The translations under genes and the position numbers were made by a program. A stretch of 64,000 nucleotides of DNA, from NCBI RefSeq assembly GCF_024171925.1, contig NZ_JAMTCO010000005.1, positions 434,001-498,000 of the forward strand, given 5' to 3'. This document shows, piece after piece, positions 24,022 to 32,502 of this stretch. This stretch comes from Actinokineospora diospyrosa. GTDB taxonomy: Bacteria > Actinomycetota > Actinomycetes > Mycobacteriales > Pseudonocardiaceae. Position 1 is the first letter of the stretch; each line of letters begins with the position of its first letter. The notes under the pieces were generated by a model, which was not told the DNA's origin, did not search any database, and was given only the letters and a program-made list of their open reading frames with translations.

Positions 24022-24621
24022 GTGCACCCGGCCCCCGAGCAGGAGCGCCAGCGGTGGCTGCTCCCGGTGATCCTCGTCGCCGTGGTCGCCGCGGCCGCGG
24101 CGGCCATGGTCGCCAGGGAGCTCTACGCCACCGCCGCGGTCGACAAGTCCGCCTCGGCCGCGCCGATCCTGCCCAGCGCGAACACCACGCTGCCGCCCAG
24201 CGCCCAGCCCGGTCCCCGCGACGTGCGCGCCACCCAGGACGCCACCGGCCACCCGCTGTACGAGACCGTCCGGCAGTTGCTGCAGACCTACTTCGACGCC
24301 ATCAACGGCAAGAACTACGCCAGGTGGAAGACCACGGTCACCGAGACCCGGGTCAAGGACATGCCCGAGGACAGCTGGCGGGCCGCCTACCGCACCACCC
24401 AGGACGGCAGCATCGTCGTCTACCGCATCGAGACCGGTCCGATCAGCAACGCCCGGGTGCTGCTGACCTTCGTGAGCAAGCAGGACCCGGCCGACGCGCC
24501 GCTGGAGCTGCCAGCCGAGTGCATCCGGTGGAACGTGATCTTCCCGCTCACCGAGGTCGAGGGCGAGTGGCGCATCGACGCGGGCCCCACCGGTGCCTCC
24601 CCCCAGCACGACCGCTGCTGA
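24022..24621 (+). CDS. Single-pass membrane protein with NTF2-like extracytoplasmic domain
   Basis: About 199 residues: a short N-terminus, one transmembrane helix (LLPVILVAVVAAAAAAMVA, about 13-31), a Thr/Pro/Ser-rich linker, then a domain beginning HPLYETVRQLLQTYFDAINGKNYARW. Its pattern (helix, TYFDAINxxDYxxxW, later IVVYRIE and W-IDAGP) is that of SnoaL/NTF2-like folds, which often act as small binding domains on actinobacterial lipoproteins and kinase substrates. A GTG at 24022 is used; a TTG at 24004 is possible. It ends in a small tandem repeat. Role unknown. Confidence 0.7.
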   Translation: MHPAPEQERQRWLLPVILVAVVAAAAAAMVARELYATAAVDKSASAAPILPSANTTLPPSAQPGPRDVRATQDATGHPLYETVRQLLQTYFDAINGKNYARWKTTVTETRVKDMPEDSWRAAYRTTQDGSIVVYRIETGPISNARVLLTFVSKQDPADAPLELPAECIRWNVIFPLTEVEGEWRIDAGPTGASPQHDRC

Positions 24622-24651
24622 ACGACCGCTGCCGAACGACCGCTGCTGAAC
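24608..24651 (+). repeat. Three 14 bp direct repeats at the stop codon
   Basis: CGACCGCTGCTGAA occurs three times in tandem (one copy with C for T). The first copy holds the stop codon of the preceding gene, and the other two follow it. Probably slippage. Confidence 0.8.
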
Positions 24652-24654
24652 GCG

Positions 24655-24689
24655 GCAGCCCCCGCCCGGCGAACCGGGGCGGGGGCTGC
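24655..24689. terminator. Bidirectional terminator between convergent genes
   Basis: A 13 bp GC stem (24655-24667 with 24677-24689) lies between the plus-strand gene ending at 24621 and accD ending at 24704 on the minus strand, so it can serve both. Confidence 0.75.
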
Positions 24690-24703
24690 TCGAGCTGTTC
24701 GGA

Positions 24704-26146
24704 CTACAGCGGGATGTTGCCGTGCGCACCCCGGCCCGCGGGCGCGGCGGCCAGCGCCTCGGCCAGCTTGCGCCGGGTCTGCTTGGGGTCGATGACCTCG
24801 TCGACCACGCCGATCGCCATGGCCCGCTCCACGCCACCGGCGATGCGCTCGTGCTCGGCGGTCAACCGGGTGTGCAGCGCCTCGCGCTCCTCCTCCGGCG
24901 CGGCGGCCAGCTTCTTGCGGTGCAGGATGCCCACGGCCGCCTTGGCGCCCATCACGGCCACCTCGGCCCCCGGCCAGGCGAACACCGCGGTCGCGCCCAG
25001 CGAGCGCGAGTTCATCGCGATGTAGGCGCCGCCGTAGGACTTGCGGGTCACCAGGGTCACCCGCGGCACCACGGCCTCGGCGAAGGCGTGCAGCAGCTTC
25101 GCGCCGCGGCGCACCACGCCGTCCCACTCCTGCCCGACCCCGGGCAGGTAGCCGGGCACGTCCACCACGACCAGCAGCGGCACCCCGAAGCTGTCGCACA
25201 TCCGCACGAACCGGGCCGCCTTCTCCGCCGAGAGCGAGTCCAGGCAGCCGCCCTTGCGGATCGGGTTGTTGGCGATCACGCCGACCGTGCGGCCGCCGAG
25301 GCGACCGAGGCCGACCACGATGTTGGGCGCCCAGCGGGCCTGCAGCTCCTCGAACTCGGTCACGCCGTGCTCGTCGCTGTCGAGGATCCCGCGCAGCAGC
25401 GGCTTGACGTCGTAGGCGCGGTTGGGCTGCTCGGGCAGCAGGTCGCGCAGCGGCTGCTCGTCGCGCACCGCGTGCAGGTCGAACAGGCCGGGCTTGGCGA
25501 ACAGGCTGGTGATCCGGCGGGCCCGCACGTAGGCGTCCGGCTCGTCGGTGGCCAGCACGTGCACCACACCGGACTTGCGCCCGTGCGCCTCCGCGCCGCC
25601 GAGGCCCTCCTGGTCGATCTGCTCACCGGTGACGCTGCGCACCACGTCCGGGCCGGTCACGAACACCCGGCCCTCCGGGGACATGATCACGATGTCGGTC
25701 AGCGCCGGGCCGTAGGCCGCGCCACCGGCGGCCGGGCCGACCACGACGCTGATCTGCGGCACCCGGCCGGAGGCGCGGATCATCGCAGCGAACACGTTGC
25801 CGACCGCGTCGAGCGACTCCACGCCCTCGGCCAGCCGCGCGCCACCGCAGTGCCACACCCCGATCACCGGGCAGCGCTCGCGCAGCGCGGTGTCGATGGC
25901 CTCCACGATGTGCCCGCAGCCCTCCGAACCCATCGCACCACCCATCTTGGTGGCGTCGGTGCAGTAGGCGATCACGCGCACGCCGTCGATCCGGCCGCGC
26001 ACGGCGTACACGCCGCTGGAGTCGGCCGGGCGCAGCGGGGCGATCGAGTCGGGGTCGAGCAGTTGGGCGAGGCGGACCTGCGGTTCGCGCGGGTCCAGCT
26101 CGCGCTTGCCGTCCGATCCGTGCGGGCGGGTGGCCAGGGCGGTCAT
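24704..26146 (-). CDS. accD: Acyl-CoA carboxylase beta (carboxyltransferase) subunit, AccD6-like
   Basis: A 480-residue biotin-dependent carboxyltransferase, which moves carboxyl from biotin to acetyl- or propionyl-CoA to give malonyl- or methylmalonyl-CoA. Both crotonase-like halves are present: VVGPAAGGAAYGPALTDIVIM forms the first oxyanion hole and TRKSYGGAYIAMNSRSLGATAVFAWPGAEVAVMGAKAAV the second, with VVVDVPGYLPGVGQEWDGVVRRGAKLLHAF between them. Position after fabF matches accD6 of M. tuberculosis (kasA-kasB-accD6), so it most likely makes malonyl-CoA for the type II synthase in the same operon. The biotinylated alpha subunit is not in the window. ATG has GGAG seven bases upstream. Confidence 0.93.
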   Translation of the reverse strand: MTALATRPHGSDGKRELDPREPQVRLAQLLDPDSIAPLRPADSSGVYAVRGRIDGVRVIAYCTDATKMGGAMGSEGCGHIVEAIDTALRERCPVIGVWHCGGARLAEGVESLDAVGNVFAAMIRASGRVPQISVVVGPAAGGAAYGPALTDIVIMSPEGRVFVTGPDVVRSVTGEQIDQEGLGGAEAHGRKSGVVHVLATDEPDAYVRARRITSLFAKPGLFDLHAVRDEQPLRDLLPEQPNRAYDVKPLLRGILDSDEHGVTEFEELQARWAPNIVVGLGRLGGRTVGVIANNPIRKGGCLDSLSAEKAARFVRMCDSFGVPLLVVVDVPGYLPGVGQEWDGVVRRGAKLLHAFAEAVVPRVTLVTRKSYGGAYIAMNSRSLGATAVFAWPGAEVAVMGAKAAVGILHRKKLAAAPEEEREALHTRLTAEHERIAGGVERAMAIGVVDEVIDPKQTRRKLAEALAAAPAGRGAHGNIPL

Positions 26147-26171
26147 CTCAAGCTCCTCAGCGGATGGGGTC

Positions 26172-27419
26172 TCAGGCTGCGGTGAACAGCACGGCGACGT
26201 TGTGGCCGCCGAAGCCGAACGAGTTGTTGATCGCCGCGGCCAGTTCGACCTTGCGCGGTTCGCCGGTGACCACGTCCAGACCGACCTTGGCGTCGATCCG
26301 CTCGAGGTTCCTGGTCGCCGGGATGGTGCCGTAGTAGATCGACAGCAGCGTGATGATGCTCTCCACCGCGCCCGCGCCGCCGACCAAGTGGCCGAAGGAG
26401 GCCTTGGGCGCGGTGACCACCACGTGCTCACCGAGCGCCTTGCGGATCGCGGCCGCCTCGCCGACGTCGCCGACCACCGTGGAGGTGGCGTGCGCGTTGA
26501 CGTGGCCGATGTCGGTCGGGGTGAGCCCGGCCAGGCGCACCGCGTTGGCCATGGCCGCGATCTGGCCGATGCCCTCCGGGTGGTTGCCGGTGATGTGGTG
26601 GGCGTCGGAGGTCATGCCGTAGCCGGAGACCTTGGCGTAGACCCGGGCGCCGCGGGCGGCGGCGTGGTCGGCGCGCTCGAGCACCACAACGCCCGCGCCC
26701 TCACCGAGCACGAACCCGTCGCGGTCGACGTCGAAGGGGCGCGAGGCCCGCTCCGGCTCGTCGTTGCGGGTGCTCAGCGTGCGCGATTGGCAGAAGCCGG
26801 CCACGGTGATCGGGTGGATGCAGGCCTCCGCGCCACCGGCGATGACCACGTCCGCCCGGCCGTTCTGGATCATCTGCCAGGCGTTGGCGATGCCCTCCGC
26901 GCCCGAGGCGCAGGCCGAGGCGACGGTGTGCACGCCAGCGCGGGCGCGCATCTCGATGCCCACGTGCGCGGCCGGGCCGTTGGGCATCAGCATCGGCACC
27001 GTCAGCGGCGAGACCTTGCGCAGACCCTGCGTCTCCAGGATGTCGTCCTGGTCGAGCAGGGTCACCGGGCCGCCGATGCCGGTGCCGATGCTGACCGCGA
27101 GCCGATCCGGGTCGACCGGTTCGTGCTCGTCGGTGGGGATGGCGAACCCGGCGTCCGCCCAGGCCTCCCTGGCGGCGATGACCGCGATCTGCTCGCACCG
27201 GTCGAGCCTGCGCGCCTGCACCCTCGGCAGGATCTCGGTCGGCTCGACGGCCAGCGTCGCGGCCAGGTGGGCGGGCAGGTCGTAGCGCGCGACCCAGTCC
27301 GCCGTGTTGGTCCTGATGCCGTTTCGGCCAGCGAGCAGGGCATCCCAGGTGGACGAGACGTCACCGCCGAGTGGCGTGGTCGCACCCAGCCCGGTGACGA
27401 CGACATCGACGTTGCTCAT
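26172..27419 (-). CDS. fabF: 3-oxoacyl-ACP synthase II
   Basis: A 415-residue elongating ketosynthase, condensing malonyl-ACP with acyl-ACP. The catalytic Cys170 lies in VASACASGAEG and the two histidines in VNAHATST and KASFGHLVGGAGAVE. The usual KSxxGH is here KASFGH, a minor variant. SFGFGGHNVAVLF closes the fold. It corresponds to FabF/KasA in the conserved actinobacterial fab operon and lies between acpP and accD. ATG with a plausible GGAA ribosome site. Confidence 0.95.
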   Translation of the reverse strand: MSNVDVVVTGLGATTPLGGDVSSTWDALLAGRNGIRTNTADWVARYDLPAHLAATLAVEPTEILPRVQARRLDRCEQIAVIAAREAWADAGFAIPTDEHEPVDPDRLAVSIGTGIGGPVTLLDQDDILETQGLRKVSPLTVPMLMPNGPAAHVGIEMRARAGVHTVASACASGAEGIANAWQMIQNGRADVVIAGGAEACIHPITVAGFCQSRTLSTRNDEPERASRPFDVDRDGFVLGEGAGVVVLERADHAAARGARVYAKVSGYGMTSDAHHITGNHPEGIGQIAAMANAVRLAGLTPTDIGHVNAHATSTVVGDVGEAAAIRKALGEHVVVTAPKASFGHLVGGAGAVESIITLLSIYYGTIPATRNLERIDAKVGLDVVTGEPRKVELAAAINNSFGFGGHNVAVLFTAA

Positions 27420-27508
27420 GGGTTTCCTTCGCGAGCGGGATGGTGGATCACCGGCTTGTGGCAGGCGACCGGGGAGGGGGTTGGGTGGAGCCGGGGGTGG
27501 TGCTGGTC

Positions 27509-27760
27509 TCAGACGTTCTTCGCGACGTAGTTGACCGCGTCGCCGACCGTCTTGAGGTTCGCCAGCTCGTCGTCCGGGATCTTGACGCCGAACCGGTCCT
27601 CGGCCTGCACGGCGATCTCGACCATCGACAGCGAGTCGATGTCCAGGTCGTCCACGAAGGACTTGTCCGCGGTCACGTCGTCGGGCGCGACACCCGCGAC
27701 CTCTTCGACGATCTCGGCGAGTCCCTCGAGGATCTCGGCGTCGCTGGGCTTCTCCGACAT
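27509..27760 (-). CDS. acpP: Acyl carrier protein
   Basis: An 83-residue acidic ACP. Ser43 in DLDIDSLSMVEI receives the phosphopantetheine arm. Four helices are evident, and the sequence is complete for the family. ATG at 27760 is chosen over an upstream frame start because it gives the normal ACP N-terminus (MSEKPSDAEI). It is between fabH and fabF, so it carries the chains of that type II synthase. Confidence 0.96.
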   Translation of the reverse strand: MSEKPSDAEILEGLAEIVEEVAGVAPDDVTADKSFVDDLDIDSLSMVEIAVQAEDRFGVKIPDDELANLKTVGDAVNYVAKNV

Positions 27761-27829
27761 GCCAGGTGTCCTTCCTGCTGCTGTCCGACCCACCGGGTAC
27801 CGCACCCGGCGGGGAGATCTGGTGCCCGC

Positions 27830-28804
27830 TCAGGGGCAGATGACGACCTGCCCGGCGTAGGACAGGCCCGCGCCGAAGCCGATCAGCAGGGCGAGGTCGC
27901 CCGGCTTGATCCGCCCAGCCGCGCGCATGTGGTCCACGGCCATCGGGATCGAGGCCGAGGAGGTGTTGCCGGAGTACACGATGTCGTCGGCGACGACCAT
28001 GTCCTCCCTGGCGCCGTTGGCGCGCAGCTTCTTGGCGATCGACTCCACGATGCGCAGGTTCGCCTGGTGCGGGATGAGCACGTCGACCTGCTCCGGGGTC
28101 ACGCCAGCGGCCTCCAGGGCGCGCAGCGCGATCGGCGCGATCTTGGTGGTGGCCCAGCGGAACACCGACTGGCCCTCCTGGAAGATCCACCGGTCGTCAC
28201 GGGTGTGGATCATGTCGACCAGGTCGCCAGCGCTGCCCCAGACCACCGGGCCGATGCCCGCCTCCTCGGCGGGACCGACCACCGCCGCCCCGGCGCCGTC
28301 GGCGAAGATGATCGCGTTGGCCCGGTCGGTCGGGTCGACCCAGTCGGTGAGCTTCTCCGCGCCGATCACCAGCACCCGCTTCGCCGACCCGGAGCGCACC
28401 AGGTCCGACGCGGTGCCCAGCGCGTAGCAGAAGCCCGCGCAGGCCGCGTTGAGGTCGAACGCGCCAGCGGCCTTGACCCCGATCCGGTCGGCGACCTGGG
28501 CCGCGCCGTTGGGGATGGGCGAGGGCATGGTGCAGTTGGCCAGGATGACCGTGTCCACGTCCGAGGGCGACAGGCCGGAGTCGGCCAGCGCCTTGGACCC
28601 GGCCGCGACGGCCATGTCGACCAGCTTCTGGTCCGCACCGGCGAAGCGCCGCTCGACGATGCCGACCCGCTCGCGGATCCACTCGTCGCTGGTGTCCAGG
28701 TGCTGGGAGAGCTCGTCGTTGGTGACGATGCGCTCCGGCTGGAACGAGCCGAAGCCCAGGATCCGGGTGGCCTTGGCGGTCTGGGCGAGGCGCAACTGGG
28801 TCAC
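27830..28804 (-). CDS. fabH: 3-oxoacyl-ACP synthase III
   Basis: A 324-residue initiating ketosynthase, condensing acyl-CoA primers with malonyl-ACP. The catalytic triad is visible: Cys122 in LNAACAGF, His in VDVLIPHQANLRI and Asn in IVYSGNTSSASIP, with GFGAGLSYAGQVV at the end. In actinobacteria FabH often prefers branched-chain primers, by family. GTG start overlaps the fabD stop as GTGA, so translation is coupled. Confidence 0.96.
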   Translation of the reverse strand: MTQLRLAQTAKATRILGFGSFQPERIVTNDELSQHLDTSDEWIRERVGIVERRFAGADQKLVDMAVAAGSKALADSGLSPSDVDTVILANCTMPSPIPNGAAQVADRIGVKAAGAFDLNAACAGFCYALGTASDLVRSGSAKRVLVIGAEKLTDWVDPTDRANAIIFADGAGAAVVGPAEEAGIGPVVWGSAGDLVDMIHTRDDRWIFQEGQSVFRWATTKIAPIALRALEAAGVTPEQVDVLIPHQANLRIVESIAKKLRANGAREDMVVADDIVYSGNTSSASIPMAVDHMRAAGRIKPGDLALLIGFGAGLSYAGQVVICP

Positions 28805-29739
28805 GCGGCACCCCCGTCGGCGGTCCCTGCGATGAGCTCCAGCACCGCTGCCAGGTCGTCCGGTGTCTTGAGCGCCACGACCGGCACCCCCTTCAACTCG
28901 CGCTTGGCCAGCCCGACCAGTGCACCGGCTGGCGGGAACTCCACGATCGCGGTCACGCCGCGCTCGGCCATCGTCGCCATGCACCGGTCCCACCGGACCG
29001 GGTTGGTCACCTGCGCCACCAGCCGGTCGAGCACCTCGGTGCCGTCGGCGACCACGCCGCCGTCGGCGTTGGACAGCAGGGTGCGGGTCGCCCCGGCCGG
29101 GGTGGCCAGGGTCGCCGCGTGCGCCCGCAGCGCGTCCTGCGCCGGGGCCATGTAGTGGGTGTGGAAGGCGCCCGCGACCTTCAGCGTGATCGCCTTGGCC
29201 CCCTCCGGCGGCTCGGCGGCCAGCTTCTCGAGGGCGTCCTTGCTGCCCGCGGCCACGATCTGACCGGCGCCGTTGCGGTTGGCCGCGACCAGGCCCAGCT
29301 CGTCGAGGCGGGCCAGGATGCCCTCCTCGGTGCCGCGCACCAGGGCGGCCATCCCGGTCGGCTCGAGCTCGCAGGCGGCGGCCATCTCCCGGCCGCGCAC
29401 GGCGGCGAGCGCGATGGCGTCCTCCTCGGTCAGCACCCCGGCGATGGCCGCCGCGGCGAACTCACCGATGGAGTGGCCCGCGATGACCGCGTCGGCCGGG
29501 ATCTCGACCCGGCTCGCCAGCTCCGCGTGCGCCAGCAGCGTGGCGGCCACGATCAGCGGCTGGGTGATCGCGGTGTCCTTGATCTCGTCGGCCTCGGCGG
29601 TGGTGCCCAGCCGCGCCAGGTCGAGCCCGGCGATCTCGGACCAGGCGGCCAGCCGCTCGGCGGCGCCGGGCAGCTCGAGCCAGGGCGTCAGCATGCCGGG
29701 GGACTGGGAACCCTGGCCGGGCGCGAGGAGTGCGATCAC
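28801..29739 (-). CDS. fabD: Malonyl-CoA:ACP transacylase
   Basis: About 312 residues. It loads malonyl groups onto AcpP. The nucleophile elbow is GHSIGE (Ser90); N-terminal LLAPGQGSQSPGM binds the substrate, the malonyl-binding Arg is in AAVRGREM, and the second catalytic His lies in VAGAFHTHYM. GTG at 29739 gives the normal start (VIALLAPGQ), as in M. tuberculosis; a GTG at 29757 would add six residues. First gene of the fab operon, with palindromes in its promoter region and FasR encoded just upstream. Confidence 0.95.
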   Translation of the reverse strand: MIALLAPGQGSQSPGMLTPWLELPGAAERLAAWSEIAGLDLARLGTTAEADEIKDTAITQPLIVAATLLAHAELASRVEIPADAVIAGHSIGEFAAAAIAGVLTEEDAIALAAVRGREMAAACELEPTGMAALVRGTEEGILARLDELGLVAANRNGAGQIVAAGSKDALEKLAAEPPEGAKAITLKVAGAFHTHYMAPAQDALRAHAATLATPAGATRTLLSNADGGVVADGTEVLDRLVAQVTNPVRWDRCMATMAERGVTAIVEFPPAGALVGLAKRELKGVPVVALKTPDDLAAVLELIAGTADGGAA

Positions 29740-29789
29740 CTGACCAGCCAACACCGAGACGGCCGCCGGGGCGCATGCCGTCACTCACC

Positions 29790-29825
29790 AAGTCGGGGCA
29801 CCGACTTTGTGGAGAACCTCCAAAA
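29790..29825. promoter_or_regulatory. Two adjacent palindromes in the fabD promoter region
   Basis: AAGTCGG-GGCA-CCGACTT (29790-29807) is a perfect inverted repeat, and TTGTGGAG-AA-CCTCCAAAA (29807-29825) is nearly so. They lie 50-85 bases before fabD and are the best candidates for binding by the FasR-like activator. On the minus strand a TAATAG-like element follows further upstream. Confidence 0.5.
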
Positions 29826-29973
29826 GTGACGACCCTATTACCACTCGCGATGGCGATTCGTTGTCAGTTGTCGTGTCCGACACTGTGCTGTTGCCCTCTG
29901 TTAGTGCGGCGGTCCCTACCTGGGGGGACGTGCTCGGCTCGCCTGCGGCGTCGCGAGCGAGGGGGGCCTGCTC

Positions 29974-29989
29974 GTTGCCTGGCGGCAAC
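29974..29989 (+). repeat. Mini-hairpin preceding hairpin copy 2
   Basis: GTTGCC-TGGC-GGCAAC, identical to the one at 921-936 and close to the one at 52360-52375 near copies 1 and 3. It marks the left flank of the repeat element. Confidence 0.7.
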
Positions 29990-30018
29990 CTCGCGGCTCG
30001 GTCCTGGTGGTGCGGTGG

Positions 30019-30163
30019 GCTCGATGGGGCGGACTTCCTTTGCGCGGGGCCCCTACGACACCCGTGGCAGGACCGCAAAGCAGGGGCCGAAAAGACTGGC
30101 CCTGCCGCGAGGAAACGCTACGGGTGTCGTCCCCCCGCGCAAAGGAAGTCCGCCCCATCGAGC
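30019..30163 (+). repeat. Long hairpin repeat, copy 2
   Basis: A 145 nt inverted repeat with the same ends as copy 1. The outer left arm has GACTTCCTTTGCGCGGGG and the right arm the exact complement CCCCGCGCAAAGGAAGTC, although other copies have TTGTTTTG/CAAAACAA there, so both arms changed together. Inner stem ACGACACCCGT/ACGGGTGTCGT is perfect. It stands between fasR and fabD. Confidence 0.9.
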
Positions 30164-30300
30164 AGTTGGCACCGGCGGCTCCGAGGAGCGCGGGGTTGAG
30201 CGGGTGGGTTGGGGCGGACCTGACGGGGGCTGGGTTGGCACCTCGGCGTCCGGGTGTTTAGCGATTGGCTAGGTGGGCTGGGCCCGGTTCCTGGGGGAGC
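30164..30300 (+). repeat. Degenerate ~71 bp array following hairpin copy 2
   Basis: About two units with TGGGGCGGACCTGACGGGG, TTGGCACC and the weakened GTCCGGGTGT core. It ends close to the fasR stop codon. Confidence 0.65.
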
Positions 30301-30305
30301 GGTGG

Positions 30306-31493
30306 CTACCAGAGGCCGCGCGAGCGCGAGAGGCGGCCGACGGCCAGGGCGACGCGCAGGACTAGGGCGTCTCGCGGGTCGCCTGCGTTGCGGCCGGTCA
30401 GTTCGGTTGCTTTGCGCAGGCGGTAGCGGACGGTGTTCGGGTGGACGAAGAGTTGTCGGGCGCAGGTCTCCAGGACGCCGCCGGTGGCCAGGTATGCCTC
30501 GACCGTCTCCTGGAGCGCGCCGCCCGCCTCTTCCAGCGGGCGCGCCACGCGGTCGATGAGTTGCCACTCGGCTTCCGGGTCGCCAGCCAGGGCCCGCTCG
30601 GGCAGCAGGTCGGCCGAGCGGACCGGGCGGGGTGCGTCTGGCCAGGCGACCACCGCGCGCAGCCCGGACAGCGCGTCCGAGGAGCTGCGGTGCGCTTCGG
30701 CGATGCTGGACACGGTGGGGCCCGCGACGACCGCGCCGTCGCCGAAGGCGGCGGACATCTTGGCCAGGACCTCCTGGTCGACGGCGTCCTCGGCGGGTCC
30801 GGCGAGGACGATGACCAGCCGGGCTCCCTGCACGCTCAGCAGCACCGGTCGCCCGGCCCGCGCCGCTCGGCTGCGGACCTCGTAGACCACCGTCGGCGGG
30901 TCGTCGGAGGGTGGGTTGCCGACCAGCACGGTGGCCTCCGCCGCCGGGTCCCAGCCCAGCGCGGCGGCTCGCGACAGCAGTGACTCCTCGGCGTCGCCGC
31001 GCACGATCCCGTCGACGACCAGGGCCTCCAGCCGCGCGTCCCAGGCGCCGCGGGCCTCGGCGGCCGAGGCGTAGGACATGGCCGAGGCGAAGGCGACCTC
31101 GCGGCCGTAGCGCAGCACCGCCTCCGAGAGCACGGCCCGCTCGGCGTCGTCGGCGGCCAGGTCGGGCACCAGGTCCTCGAAGATCTGCAGCGACACCCGG
31201 ACCATCTCCACGGTCTGGCGCAGGCTGATCCACCGCGACAGGTCCCGCGGCGCGCCGCGGAAGGTGTCGGTCGTCAGCCGCAGCGCCTCGCGGGGGTCGC
31301 GCAGCCACGCGGTGAACCCGGCGACGCCGTTCTGCGCGACCAGCAGCACCGAGGCCCGCTGGTCGGCGGGCATCCGGCCGAACCAGGCGAACTGCTCGTC
31401 CATCGTCGCCACCGCCGCGGCCGCGAGCTTGCCGGAGGCCCGCTCCACCGCCGCCAGCGTCGCCGCGGACAGCCCTTCCGACGCCGAACTCAT
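30306..31493 (-). CDS. fasR: FasR-like PucR-family activator of fatty-acid synthesis
   Basis: A 395-residue regulator of the PucR/CdaR type. The N-terminal two thirds are a GGDEF-like ligand domain (WISLRQTVEMVRVSLQIFEDL; later a VVYEVRSRAARAGRPVLLSVQG segment) and the C-terminus is a helix-turn-helix: ETVEAYLATGGVLETCARQLFVHPNTVRYRLRKA. In Streptomyces the orthologue FasR lies directly before fabD and activates the fab operon; here order and strand are the same, but the repeat element has entered the space between them. ATG at 31493 with GGGAG upstream. Confidence 0.88.
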   Translation of the reverse strand: MSSASEGLSAATLAAVERASGKLAAAAVATMDEQFAWFGRMPADQRASVLLVAQNGVAGFTAWLRDPREALRLTTDTFRGAPRDLSRWISLRQTVEMVRVSLQIFEDLVPDLAADDAERAVLSEAVLRYGREVAFASAMSYASAAEARGAWDARLEALVVDGIVRGDAEESLLSRAAALGWDPAAEATVLVGNPPSDDPPTVVYEVRSRAARAGRPVLLSVQGARLVIVLAGPAEDAVDQEVLAKMSAAFGDGAVVAGPTVSSIAEAHRSSSDALSGLRAVVAWPDAPRPVRSADLLPERALAGDPEAEWQLIDRVARPLEEAGGALQETVEAYLATGGVLETCARQLFVHPNTVRYRLRKATELTGRNAGDPRDALVLRVALAVGRLSRSRGLW

Positions 31494-31593
31494 CCCACCA
31501 CTCCCATTCCCCAACTCTCGCACGTCACACCGGCTTGCCCACGGGGGACACCGCCGCCAGACTTGATCGGTACCGGCTACGTGGAGGTGCCCG

Positions 31594-32502
31594 GTGGGGG
31601 ACAGGGGTCGGGTGTTCACCTGGATCGCCTCGCTCGCTTTGATCGCCGCGGTCGTGGCGTTGACCTCGTGCGCGGCCGAGGCGCAACCGGAGATCTCCCT
31701 CGGCGAGACGTCCGCGGGTGTCGGGTCCGGGGCTTCCTCGAAACCGGCGGACTTGCCCGTCGTCCACGACGGCGATGAGGTGGTCGCCACCGGCTTCGTA
31801 CTCGCGGAGCCCGGTAAGCCTTCCCGGTTCTGCGCACCCGCGCCGATGAGCGGGGTGGACACGGACCGCTGCCGGTTCAACGTCCCGATCACCGGCGTCG
31901 ACGGCAAGGACCTGCCCGACCCGGTGACGCTGCGCGGGACTTGGCGGGCGGGCACCTTCGAGGTGATCCGGCAGGAGCCCGCCCCGCCCGCGTCCACGCC
32001 GCCCGACCCCGCCGTCCCGTGCCCGGCCCCGGGAGGCGGGTGGCTGACCAACAACGACGCCGACACCAAGGACCTGCACCGCTACGTCGTCGACGAGCAC
32101 CCCGAGGACTTCCGCCAGCCCTGGATCGCCTGGCCCAACGGCTTCCCGTCCGGGAACGTCCCGACCGAGGACGTGGCGCGCCAGGCCCGGGTCATGGTGG
32201 TCGAGGTCGTGCACGGGGAGCTCGCCGACGTGCGCAAGGCGCTGGAGTCGCGCTACACCGGCAACTTGTGCGTCGTCGCGGCCGGTGCCGGGCTCAGCAT
32301 CGCCGACCAGGCACACGTCCGCGACGCCACCGAGAAGGCGATCGAGCCGTTCCTGAACGACCCGGCGTTCGGCATCTACGCCACCAGCGCCGCCGACAAG
32401 CTCACCGTCGACCTGGTGGTGCTGACCCCGGAGTTGGTGTCCGGGTTCAGTTCCCTGCCGATGGCGCTGGTGGAGTTCGACCCCTGGGTGCGCCCCGCCT
32501 GA
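31594..32502 (+). CDS. Lipoprotein related to the facing sigma-factor partner
   Basis: A 302-residue exported protein. Residues about 8-25 form a hydrophobic segment ending in a lipobox (LTSC, Cys 26), so it is probably lipid-anchored outside. The body has disulfide-type cysteines (FCAPAPMSG, DRCRFNV, VPCPAPGGGW) and two segments, RYTGNLCV and DPAFGIYATSAADKLTVDLVVLT, that match the outside domain of the convergent membrane protein at 32503-33513 (RYTGNLCV, DPANGIYQISSTNEIVVDVVRLT). The two genes are therefore paralogous over this domain and end back to back at TGATCA. GTG with GGAGGT upstream. Function unknown. Confidence 0.75.
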   Translation: MGDRGRVFTWIASLALIAAVVALTSCAAEAQPEISLGETSAGVGSGASSKPADLPVVHDGDEVVATGFVLAEPGKPSRFCAPAPMSGVDTDRCRFNVPITGVDGKDLPDPVTLRGTWRAGTFEVIRQEPAPPASTPPDPAVPCPAPGGGWLTNNDADTKDLHRYVVDEHPEDFRQPWIAWPNGFPSGNVPTEDVARQARVMVVEVVHGELADVRKALESRYTGNLCVVAAGAGLSIADQAHVRDATEKAIEPFLNDPAFGIYATSAADKLTVDLVVLTPELVSGFSSLPMALVEFDPWVRPA

